From Nostoc mirabile CHAB5784 (GTDB taxonomy: Bacteria; Cyanobacteriota; Cyanobacteriia; Cyanobacteriales; Nostocaceae), in the NCBI RefSeq assembly GCF_020829645.1, contig NZ_JAIVFS010000065.1:1-47765 (forward strand): a stretch of 47,765 nt of DNA. Reading direction: 5' to 3'. Below the pieces are notes generated by a model that was not told the DNA's origin, made no database searches, and saw nothing but the letters and a program-made list of their open reading frames with translations. Positions 7,863-20,200 of this stretch are shown here, one piece after another. The first letter of the stretch is position 1. Each line of letters begins with the position of its first letter. The position numbers and the translations under genes were made by a program.

Positions 7863-8200
7863 CTATTTACCTTGACTTTTGGGTACACTCACTTCTGTAG
7901 TTGAGTAAGTAACGTTACCAGCGCTATCGGTAGCACTATAAGTTAGGGTATAAATACGCCCGTTGCCATTGCCAGAACGTTCTGCCCGCAGGAAAATCCG
8001 TCCATCTGAGCGAATTTCAATATCACCAGCAGTATCGCCATCACCCAAACCATTGTCGGGTTCGTTACTGGTTATCGATACTAATTTGACAGTGGGGTTA
8101 GCATCGAAATCATCGCTAACTTTGATATTGACCTTGACTTCAACCATCTTATGGTTAGGTGGCCATAGTTGACCAGGTACACTAGTAACAGTCAGTGTAG
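7863..8200 (-). other. C-terminal domain of the giant protein (PPNHKM type)
   Basis: It contains LWPPNHKMVEVKVNIKVSDD, GDIEIRSDGRIFLRAERSG and GRIYTLTYSATDSAGN, ending VPKSQGK. This short beta domain is common at the C-terminus of secreted bacterial repeat proteins. Type I signals are C-terminal, so it may be part of the export signal; this is an inference. Confidence 0.6.
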
Positions 8201-11200
8201 GCGAAGAATCATCATCAATGATCGTGCCAATTGCTTGGGCGTCAACAATATTGGCGTTGATTGCTTGAGAGAGGTTAATAAAGAAATTCTCGTTTTGTTC
8301 GTCCAATCTGTCGCCAATTATCTGTACTGATACTGTTTTAGTAGTTTCTCCAGGGGCGAAGGTAATTATCCCGCTTGTTGCTGTATAGTCACTTCCAGCT
8401 ATTGCTGTACCGTTGGCTGTGTCATATTTGACGCTAATTGCTTTTTGGGAAGCTGTACTGAGGCTAACAGTAAAATTGAGTATTTGTGTTCCGTTATGTC
8501 CTTCTGTAATTGTTCTGTCGCCGATGCTCATAACTGGCGGTGCGTCGTTATCGATGATCGTAGTTACAGCTTGGTTGTTGGTAATAGTTGCGTTACTAGC
8601 ATTGCTAAGGTTAAGGAAGAAGTTTTCATCAAATTCATCTATGGTGTCACCCAGAACTTGAACGGTAATTGTTTTGCTTGTTTCGCCAGAGGCAAAGGAA
8701 AGGATGCCACTCGTTGCGATATAATCCTTACCCGCAGTTGCTGTTCCGTCTGCGGTAGTATAGTCCACTGTGATTGGCTTGCCACTAGCAGCATTCAGGC
8801 TAACGGTGTAGGTTACAGCCATCATACCGTTATCTGCCTCGGTAATAGTGCGATCGCCAATTGTTATACTTGCTGGTGCGTCATTGTCCAGAATTGTTCC
8901 TGCACCTTGGGCATCACCTATAGTAGCGTTGGTAGCGTTACTCAAGTTGAGGAAGAAGGTTTCATCAAATTCGTCAATGGTGTAGCCAAGTACCTGTACT
9001 GAGATAGTTTTGCTGGTTTCCCCTGGTGCAAAGTTGATTGTACCAAGATTAGCAGTATAGTCGCTGCCAGAGATCGCAGTGCCGTCAAGGGTGGCATAAT
9101 TTACCGCGATTGCTTTAGCGCTGGCTGCCGAAAGGTTAACTGTGAAGGTGACAATGGCAGTACCGTTGTCTCCCTCAGTAATGGTTCTATCATTGATGGT
9201 GAATACAGGTGGTGCATCATTGTCAACAATTGTACTTAGAGCTTGGTTCTTGGTAATTGTAGCGTTTGTGGCATCGCTCAAGTTGAGGAAGAAGGTTTCG
9301 TCAAATTCATCAATGGTATCGCCCAGAATTTGGACTGTAACAGTTTTGGTGGTTTCACCGGGAGCAAAGTTGATTGTACCGTTGGTGGCGGTGTAGTCAC
9401 TAAGAGCAGTTGCTGTGCCATCTGCTGTTGCATATTTGACGCTGATGGGTTTGGCGCTAGGTGTGGAGAGGTTAACTGTGTAGGTGATGGTTGCTGTACC
9501 GTTGTCTCCCTCAGTGATGCTTCTGTCGCCTATTGTAATGCTTGGCGGTGCATCGTTATCAACGATTGTACTTACAGCTTGGTTCTTGCTAATTGTAGCG
9601 TTTGTGGCATCGCTCAAGTTGAGGAAGAAGGTTTCGTCGAATTCATCAATGGTGTCGCCAAGTACCTGGACTGTAACAGTTTTGGTGGTTTCCCCTGGTG
9701 CAAAGTTGATTGTACCATTGGTGGCGGTATAGTCATTACCCGCATTTGCTGTGCCATCTGCTGTGGCGTATTTGACGCTGATGGGTTTACCACTGGGTGC
9801 GTCGAGGCTGATAGTGTAAATGAGTGCGATCGCGCCGTTATCTGTTTCGGTAATTGTTCTGTCGCCAATCGTTATACTTGGCGGTGCGTCGTTATCAAGG
9901 ATGGTGGTTACGGCTTGGTTCTTGGTAATTGTGGCGTTTGTGGCATCGCTCAAGTTGAGGAAGAAGGTTTCGTCGAATTCATTGATCGCATCTCCTAAAA
10001 CTTCTACTGTAATGGTTTTGCTGGTTTCACCGGGAGCAAAGGAAACTATTCCGTTGGTGGCAGTGTAGTCAGTACCCGCAGTTGCCGTACCGTCAGCTGT
10101 TGTGTAATTAACGCTAACGGGTTTGCCGCTTGGAGTGTTGAGGTTGATGGTGTAGGTGACGTTGAGTGTACCGTTGTCGCCTTCGATGATGCTTCTGTCG
10201 CCTATCGTCAGGGTTGGGGCTGCGTCATCGTCGAGGATGGTGGCTGTGGCTTGGTTGGTAAGAATTGTGGCGTTGGTGGCATCGCTGAGGTTGACGAAGA
10301 AGGTTTCATCAAATTCGTCCAGGGTGTCGCCAATTAGTTGGACGGTAATGGTTTTACTGATTTCTCCAGAGGCGAAGCTAATTGTACCGTTGGCGGCTGT
10401 GTAATCACTACCTTCGGTTGCTGTACAGTCGGTGGTGGAGTAGTTAGCGGTGATGGTTCTTTGGCTGGCTTCGCTCAAGTTGGCGGTAAAGACAGCGTAC
10501 TTATTACCGTTGTCACCTTCGATAATTGAGATATCGCTGACGGACATTGTGGGTGGTTTCTTCACCGTCACAGTCATGGTATCGTTGGAGACTGCGCCCG
10601 AATTGTCGGTGATGGTGAGGGTGACGGTGTATTCGCCCGGAAGAATGTAGATATGGTTGGGGTTGAGAACGCTTGTTACGGTGTTACCATCACCGAAATT
10701 CCACTCGATTGTGTGGGTATCTAATATACCGGGGTCGTGAAATTGTCCGTCGAAGATGACGGGTTCGTTTTGGTACATGGTTTGGTCTGTACCTGCGTTG
10801 ACAGTGGCAGCGACGTTGTTGACTTTTGTCAGTAGGGTTTGGGATGTAGAAGCGCCGTCAGAGTCGCTGACTGTGAGGGTGACGGTGTAAATTCCATTGT
10901 TACCGAAGGTGTGGCTAATATCAAATCCTTGTACGGGGGCAGAACCATCGCCAAAGTTCCAGGTGTAGGTGAGGGTATCGTTCCCAGGGTCGATGGCTGT
11001 GGCGGTGAAGTTGGCTGGTGTGCCTTCTGCTACTTCTGTTGTACCTGTGAGTTGAGTGATAGTTGGTACTACGTTGTTGACGATGACAGTTAAGGTGTCG
11101 CTGCTTACACCTCCGTCTTTATCAGTAATGGTAAGTTTGGCAGTATAAGTGCCGTTGTTGGCATAAATGTGAGTGGGACTGAGTGTGCCATTTACGGTAT

Positions 11201-14200
11201 CACCGTCGCCGAAATCCCAAGTATAAGTGTGGGTGTCAAGAATGCCGGGGTCGATGAAATTGCCGTTGAAGATAACAGATTGTCCTTCGTTTATGCTTTG
11301 GTCTGCGCCTGCATTAGCTTTTGGTGCGGCGTTGTTGACTGTGATTTCTAGAGACTGAAAGCTATTTACTCTTTGGCTATCTACTACGGTAAGGGTGGCG
11401 ATGTATATGCCGTTGTCGGCGTAGGCGTGGGTGACATTTTGACCTTCTAGTAGCTGGGAACCGTCGCCGAAGTTCCAGAGGTAGGTAAGTTCATCACCTG
11501 GGTCAACTGCTGTGGCGGTAAAGTTGGCTGTTGTGCCTTCGGTTGTGGTGGTGTCGCCTGTAATTACCGTAATGACTGGGGCAATATTGTTGACTGTGAT
11601 GTTGACAGTGGCGGTGTTAGATGTTAAGCCGTCTGTGTCGGTGATGGTGTAGGTGAAGGTGTCTGTGCCGACAAAGGTGGGGTTGGGGGTGTAAGTAACT
11701 GTACCATCAAGGTTGAGTGCGATCGCACCGTTGCTAGGATTGGTTTGGATGGTCAGGGTTGAGGGGTTGATGCTGCTGTCTGCATCGCTGTCATTAGCTA
11801 GGAGGTTGATTGTGACGGGTTGGGTTTGGTTGGTGGCGGCGGTGTCGTTGTTGGCGACTGGTGCTACAAAATCGTTGTCTAGCAATATTACATTGTCGAA
11901 GATGACTTTGGCATCTCTTGCACCGAAGCCTAGTAGGTCGAAGTAGAGGGTGGCGGCGGTTCCTGCTTGAATACCTTTGAGGTCTACTTTGAAGGTAAGT
12001 GGTTGGTTGAGGGTAAGGGTACTGTTGGGTGTCGTATTTACTAAGGTGACTTTGTTGCTGGTGTAGTACGTGCCGTCGTTTTGGATGTTGAGTAGGGAGT
12101 CGGTTTGGCTGAGTCCTTGGCTGGTGTTGACTAAGGATTGTTTGGTGTTGGCGTTGAGTAATGCTACCTCGAATGCGTCGCCTGGGGCTGTTGGAGTGTT
12201 TGCTCCCAAGGTGGTGTTTTTCAGGGTGAACTGGAGGTATTTGGCTCCTTCTGGGATGATGAAGGACTGAGAGAAATTGCTCAGTAAGGGTGAGTCTTCA
12301 GTAAGGACTGCTTCTTGATTGAGGATGGTGGCTGCACCACGAGTTGTCCAGCCGTATTCGAGTTTGGTAGTGTCGGTTTCGTTGAAGTTACCGTTGGTGA
12401 TATCTGCAAGGAGTATTGCGGTTAGCGGTGCTGTTAGTTGTGTTGTACTGCTTGGTGCTAGCGTGGTGTTACGGATAGCATTGAGCATTTGCAGGTTGAG
12501 CCATGATGGTAGCTTACGCACCCCTGGAGCTAGGGTGTTATTCATCAGGTCGTAGGGGTGTACCTTGGAGTCAAGGTGGCTACCATCTGGGGTGAGGGTG
12601 GCAGTGAAGTTGTTGCCTATGAAGGTTTTTGTACCGTTGATGGTTTGGATGTATTGGTCAAAGCCTGGGTTGCCGTTGATTATACCTAGTAGGTGTCCGG
12701 TTTCGTGGAAGATGGTGGTGAGGAGGTCGTATTTACCGAATGCGTCGCCTGTGGTGGCGCGGTAGGCTGTGTCAGTAAGAATGGTGGTGAATTCGCTGTT
12801 GTCGAAGGGGGTGGGGTCGATGAACCAGCCTGCGCCGTTAGCGTCGTCGTCGATGAGGATGGTGCCACCGTTGGGGCGACCGAAGGAGTCGAATTTGGTG
12901 ATTTGGGCTTCGGCTAGTTGTCCGGTGGGGAGGTCGGTGATTTGGAAGTTGATGTTAAAGGTGGGGTCGAAGAGGTTAACTGAGCTATCTTTGTATGTGT
13001 TAATTAATGCAAAAGGCGAATTATGAACGGTAAAGAATTGCTGAGACGTTACGCTGCTGGGGAGAAAGATTTTAGCGGGGTCGATCTCAAAGGAGCTAAT
13101 CTTAGTGGAGTCAGTGTTAATTTTGACGTTGGGGCTTATGACGAACCCTACCGCCAGGGAATTACTTCCAATTTGAGCAGTATTAATCTCAGTGGTGCCG
13201 ATTTGACTGAGGCTAATTTGAGGGGGGTCAATTTGGAAGGAGCCAACTTGAGCAATGCCAACTTGACCCGTGCTAATTTGAACCAGAGCAATCTCACTAA
13301 TACCGACCTGAGTGGAGCCAACTTGACCGAAGCCTTTCTGGAGTGTGCCGAGTTGGAGGGTACTAATATGAGAGGGGCTAACTTGTTTCGTGCTGAAATC
13401 AGAGTTGGCGATGTATTTAGTCCCGACCTGACTGGAGCTAAGAATGTAGATACCGTCAATTTCACTGGTGGGATTATACATTTGACTTTGGAAGACGGAA
13501 CTGTTATCGACACCACTGACAACGATTGGTAAATTAGCTGTTTCTTGAGGCTCAACTAATAGAGGAGCTTGCAATGATAAACCAGAAGAATTATTATCCT
13601 CTCCTCCATCATCTGGCAAATCAGGAAACAATGGGAAATCGGTGATTGGTCGTAAATTTGACTCTGACAAGTTAGTAATTTTTCTTTCTAAGGCTTTTTC
13701 GATTTCATCGGGAAGCTCTGAGAAAAAGTCGAGACCTGTTTCTTCTTCAATCATGTCTATAGAAACTTGCCAAGTCTGCCAATTTCTCCACTCATCTCGA
13801 TTAATCGAACGGCTAGGATAAAGAGGATGTATTACTTTTTGAGAGGGATTACCAAAGGGAGGATAAAATCTTTCTGGCTCTGCTATGTTTGGAGTCATTA
13901 CAGCGATAAGTGGTGTATCGACTGTTACATATTCTACTCCTTGACCTGGTTGCAAAGCTAAGACAATTTTCCAAGTCCATTCAGGGATATCAATACCAGC
14001 TGCTAACAAATTACTTGGTCTTGTTTTTCTCTCGGTTTCACCTTTTCCATAATTCACAGTAGCTCTACTGGCAACTTCTCCATCCCACTGCTCATCATCA
14101 AACTTGTTACCAATTCCTCCTGCAAAGTTGTAAAGTTCATAACCTAATTCAGAAACCATTTTATTAGATTCAAATTTCTCAAGATTAGCCCATGCAGAGG

Positions 14201-17200
14201 CTCCATCCCTAAAGTAACGATTATTATCTATAGATTGAGGCAAAATATTGGTGAGGATAAAAGTTTCTACGTTATCTTTGATAGAACTAAGTCGGTGAGA
14301 TGAGGCAATTAAATGTCCTCTATCATATTCAGTACCTACATAAGTATCATGATTTGGTTGATTTTCAAAAGAAGTAGGTAAAGTATAGTCTGTTTTAAAT
14401 CTTCCATTATATCTGCTAGTAAGACCTAAATCTGCTCTATTTAACTGCCAAGCCACCCAATTAGATATCTTATTATCATTATTGTAAGAAACACTATACT
14501 GTGCTTTTTCAATTAAATAATTATCTGCTTGACTTTCGTCGAATCTAGCTTCTTGTCCATTCAAAGTTGGATTACCAAATTTGAGAGATTCGCTTTTAAA
14601 GAAAATATTATCTAAATAAACTTCCTTCGTACCACCATCTAACGTAAATTTAAGAGTTGCAATCTTACCGCGTAACTCGTCAGGTATATTTAGATGGAAT
14701 GTCTCAAAACCCGGTACATCAAAATACGAATATTGACCAGCAGGCACTTCAATATTTCCATCTCTATATTTTGCCCTACCAAGCTGGTTAACTTTATCTT
14801 GATGATCCGGATCTTCTGAAGACCGTAAATCTACGCCAAAAAGTTCTTCTACCCCTGCAACACCTTTTTTATTACTAAAAATACTTAAGCGTTGCCATTG
14901 CGAACCAGGTTCCTCTCCTTTAATCCAGACATTAAGCTCACCACCTCTGGCATCTGGAACATGAAGATCAAAACGTAATGTTCCCCAATCAGGTACGACA
15001 AACCGATTGTGAATGAGTTCTTGATTGGAAGTTAACTCAAGCGCATAATTTTTATAGTTAGGATCATTTTTATCAATGTCCAATAATTGTAAGTAACTTG
15101 CAATCAGTGGGGTTCCATCTGGATTATCTTTGGATGGTTTGCTAGCCCATCCAATTACTTTAGGTTGTGATAAAGAGGGAATCTTTGTCCAATTAATTAA
15201 CGATTCTTGTGATATGTTGTTTTTGTTATCGTAAATAGACCAACCAGGAATGAGTTGACCAACCATGATGTTAGAGATCGCATCAAAATTCCCATTAAAC
15301 AGGGTCGGAACAGCGTAATCACCGCCCAATCGAGGATCAGCAGTATTATCTAGAGAAACTGAAGTACGATTGCGCTCAAAGTATGCAGTATCTAGTTGCT
15401 GTTGACCAAGTTTATCGCTGGTATCTCCATAAGGGCGATAATTAAATCCACCTCCTAATACAGAAGTAAACCAGCCAGTACCGATACCTTCCCATGCAGC
15501 ATCTTCATCTCCGTGTTTTAAATTTGCTTGTGTATGATTTGGGGTGTACCAAGTTTTTTCGTAATCTTCAATACCACTTGATAGTAAGTCACCCAAACGA
15601 CGGTAACGATTTGTGCCAAATCCTTGAGTCAAATTAGCTGTTCCAGTGTACCAATTTAATGATGTTTTGTGAGGTGTGAATGTACCATTATTTTGATCAA
15701 AACCAGCAAAATCACTCAGATCAGTCTCCCAATCAGACTGAGGTAACGTTGGGAATGGATTTTCTCCAGCATTATTCTGGAAATAAGTATCAGCATAAGT
15801 TACATTCTGCCAAGTAGTAATTCTTGGATCGAGGATATTCCGCAATTCTGGATCGAAAGAAGATTGACCATAAACAATAGGATCAATAACAGTGAGCTGT
15901 AAATCACGTTTAGAACTATCGCTGCCTCCAGCATTTGGGAAAAAGGTTCCCAAACGTTGTACAATTTCGGAATTGACTACTGCCCCCTGACCGTAACCAA
16001 TAAAATGCAATGGAGAATTGAGTAGCGAACCTTGAGTGCGATTGAGTTTACCAGAATTGTCATAACCTCCAACGCTTCCACCAAGTTCTTGATCCAGTTT
16101 TACAAGTGAAGCAAAGAAACTATCGGCAGCGGCTTCTGCAAAGCCGGAATTATAAAGCTTTGACTGTTCGATATCTCTTGTCCAATCTGCTAAAAGAACT
16201 AAAGGTCTACCTTTTGAAGATTCTTTTGGATTATCTGCTTGTTGCTGTTGTTGGTCAAGTTCTGTTGTTGGAAAGAAATAACGTACAGGTTGCCATTCTC
16301 CAGTATTTGCAATATACCGAAATACATCCCCACCATTTGCAGCTATTTTTCTAGCGATATTTTCTAAACTAGCACTCGCAAATTCTTGTGCATCTATCTC
16401 AATTCCTGGTGTAAGAATTGTAACGCTGCTAAAAGTATCTATTGGAGGTTGGGTAGGCAGTTGCGAAATAGGTACTTTATAAACATCTGTAAATGTTTTT
16501 GTGAATGCTTCGGTTCCTTTACGTCCCTTGAATACCATCGCCAAGTAGTAAGTTTGTCCTGCTGTTAACATTCGGTCAGCAGGCAAAGTAAATTCATCAT
16601 AAGAACGAGTCTCAGTAACTTCTATACCTTGGCTATCTTTCCACGTCCATTTCCCCTTAGACCATTTAGCAGAAATAATACGGTTGGGATTATAATCTTT
16701 GCCACTTTTTAAGGGTACAGGAGTCCAATCTTTTGGAATTAACCCTTCATTCTCTGGGAAAGTACTGAGGAAAAATTCAATCTCATCAATCTGAGTTTGT
16801 TTTTCCGTTTGTGGATCAGGATTTGGTTCAAGGTTAGGATCTGGGATGATTATAGGACCAGGGTTTGGAAATATTATGGGTTCTCCAAACTGAGGCGGTT
16901 TTGGTCTGATTAAAGGCTCAAATCCTGGTCTGACTAAAGGTACTGGTCTAATTAAAGGTACTGGCTCTAATATTAGTGCTTGGGCTGGTTCCCCAAAAAT
17001 TGTTTCTGCAATTGCTTCAACAAATGGTTTTGCGGATGCGTATGTTTGTTCTAGCGGACTAAATATGGGATCAACTCCAAACTTAAACCGAATTTTCCGA
17101 AGCGCTTCTTCTCCTTCAGGAATATATTCAGTTTCCGGCTTAACAGTAATTATTTGAGGGTCTTTAGCATGTGAAGTTGTACCCCAAGAGGCTCCCGCAC

Positions 17201-20200
17201 CAATTGGTCGATTTTTATCTGAACCACCTTGACCAATATTTGTAGCTATTCCCACAAGTGGATTGATATCATCAAGGGGTTTTGACTTTAACTGTTCTCT
17301 GTTTTTAGCAGCTTCTACAGTTTTGATAATCTGGTTTACATCATAAACAAAGGTGGCATTAACGCCTGGGTTTGCTACATAAAGGTAGGAATTATCATCC
17401 GATAGTGTCAAAGAACTGGTTAACCCCATCGAAATTGGTCGGGTAGCAGCAACAAGTTCAGGTGCTTGACCCGGAGCAATGCGAACAATACCAACATTGC
17501 TTCCTGCGCCTTGCCCATCAATACTTTCAATTCCGCTACCGAACTGACGCCCGTTGCGTCCTGCAACAAAAGCATATTCAATTCCAGTCTTTTGGTCGCG
17601 TAACATTGTTACAGCAATGGCTTCATTAACATCGAAATAATCAAATACGCTGCCAAGATTCAATTTGGCGGTCACAATTTCAGAAGAGACGCTACCTTTT
17701 AAATCTCGTTTAACAGTTAGTTGACCAAATCCTTGTACATCCTGATAACGGTTAGTAAAGAACATTACATCAGGATTTTCTGTTGCAGAGATTCCTGTAA
17801 CACCAGCCTCCGTCTTCACAGTTTCGATGATTCGATTATATTTTTGAACATTTTGTGAACGGTCGCCGGCATTGATATTGATAACTGTAATCTCACCTTT
17901 GTTCGATGTTGTATTTGGACTCGTCGCAAACAGTAAAGTACCGTCACTGTTGATAGCTAGTTGGTAAATACCTTTCGACTCTGGAACTTGGATTGTACCA
18001 ATGTGTTTATTGTAATTTGATGAATTAGGATTGACATCAAGCACATATATTGCACCCAAATTGCGATCGCCAATGTATGCGTAGTATTTATCAGAACTAA
18101 AAACAATTGCAGAAGGGCTAGAACCAGCAGGTAGATAAATTCGGTCGATTTGTGGTGTTTCAGGATTGATATCTAATTCTCGCAAGCCTAAAGCATCCAA
18201 AACAGCAACCGAACGATCTCCCTCCAGAGGAACGTAGATTCTATCATCCAAAGCAGCCGAATAGCGCGGTCGCGTTTGTTGACCCAAAGGAATAGTTGCT
18301 AACAAGAGATTCTGACTACCAAACTCCGCAACAACGCCTGGGGCGTTCTTCGCATTCATGATTTGGACATTGCCCGATAATGGATTAGTCGCAATAACAC
18401 GGTCAAACTGACTGAATATTGCTGAAAGCGTCTGGCTTTTGATCTCTTGTGGCGGGCCAATCACAGGATTTACCTGTCGAATAGCAGTGATTCTGAGGTC
18501 TTCGCTAACAGGAATATAGTTTGGTAAGCGGAAAGTAAACACTTGCTCACTACTATTATTACTATCGGCAGGTTTGACTTCAGTTTGTCGATATATTTTG
18601 CCACCATACTCTAAGTCAAAAACTAACTTATCAGTCGGTTGTTGATTATCCTGATTTGGCTCCGTGTTTCTTGGATATGATTGTAAATTTTGTCCAGTAA
18701 CTCGTATAAAAGCTCCTTCTTCATCATCAAAATCTACCTCTAATTTTTCGATAGTCGGTATTGAAGACGAAGGGGATTGTGAGGTAGGTCTTTTTACTTG
18801 AGCAAGTGGAACTCCTGACTGAGACGACAATTGACCAAGGTTTAAAGCAACACCAGTTTTAGTTCTGTAGGGCAAGCCAATAACTGGAAATGTTACAACA
18901 TCGACTGTATTAGTAAGCTCTGTCTCTGACTCGAACCTATCTAGGAAAATGAAAGGACTTGCAAGTATTCCGAGACCTCCCCCTATAGTTGCACCCGCAA
19001 TTAAAGCAGAACCCCCAGCAATTGCAATATATGCACCTCCTACCGCTAAAGCTATACCTGCTATACGAAAATCACTTATCCAATCTGCTGGAATTTGTGC
19101 ATTAACAACACGATATGAAAACTTCGGTACCATTATCGTGTAAGTTTTGGATTCTACAACTCCGTTCCAAGGTGGTGATTGAGTGCGAATTAGTCCGTCT
19201 GCACCAACAATTCCTGATTCTTCTATAAACCAAGCTGGCTGTAGTACACCATTTTCATCAGGTAATTGCCCTTGACTCATAAAAAAGACTTCTTTGCCAA
19301 CCTCTACTCCAAACGTATTTGGAATTGTTAGTTGTACAGGTACGTTAAGAGAGTCTTTGCCAACATCTAATTTAAATGCCCCAGCAAAGCTATAGTTTTC
19401 TTCTAAAGTTGATAGTGGAAGTTGGTTTTTGCTGACGCTCTCAATATTTACTTTGGTCTTCTCACTTAATGCGCCTGGAGCAACCATAACTGTCGCACCA
19501 CTAATTACATCTCTTACTGCACCACCTTTTTTGCTAATCTCTGCTCCATTCACACCTGGATGCTCAATGCGGACAGGAAGTACATATTCAGCAGCACCAT
19601 TGATGACTGTAATATTTGCAATACCTTCATCCACTAGGGCGGTAATTAAACCATCGGGAGTAACACTCAAGATATTGTTGGAGTTGCTGACAAAGTAGCG
19701 TGTGCCAGAAGTTGCGGTCTTTAAATCTGGTGAATCAATTACTCTATTAATACCTACAAGAATTTTACGTGTTCCATTTTGAACGAGAGTAACCGCTTTC
19801 GGATACACATTTAGCCCGTTAGTTTCAGCCAGTGCCAGATTAAACTCAACTTGATTTGTAGGCGTACCCAGTTTTCCTACTCTCAGCGCCGTCACAGCAG
19901 AGATCCCATTCCGCGAAGCACTCAGCACCGACACCCCATCACTGAACCCCGTTACCCTACCCGCAGACACCACCGCCACCGCCGCATTATCCGACGCCAA
20001 CTGCAAGTAGTCATAAGGGAGAATCACATCTTGTTGGTCAGCAAAATCCCCAACCACCACCAACTCAGTACTTCCACCCACATCCAACCGCAGCCCGCGC
20101 CGTGCAAAATCAAGATTCACCAACGCTGCATTACTGACATTCACCGTCACTGTTGCAGGTGCAGAACTACTAAACCCATCATCAGCAACAACATCAAAAC

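Noticed and set aside
8413..10650. Many + strand frames of 60-250 codons opposite the Calx-beta array (for example 9243-9998)
   Set aside because: They are spaced by the repeat period, repeat the same low-quality peptide, and are the antisense shadow of the giant gene. They lack ribosome sites and family resemblance.
13148..13555. 135-codon - strand frame overlapping the pentapeptide ORF
   Set aside because: It is a third phase through the repeat DNA (Leu/Lys-rich KLAPLKLTPLK pattern); the giant frame and the + frame explain the region better.
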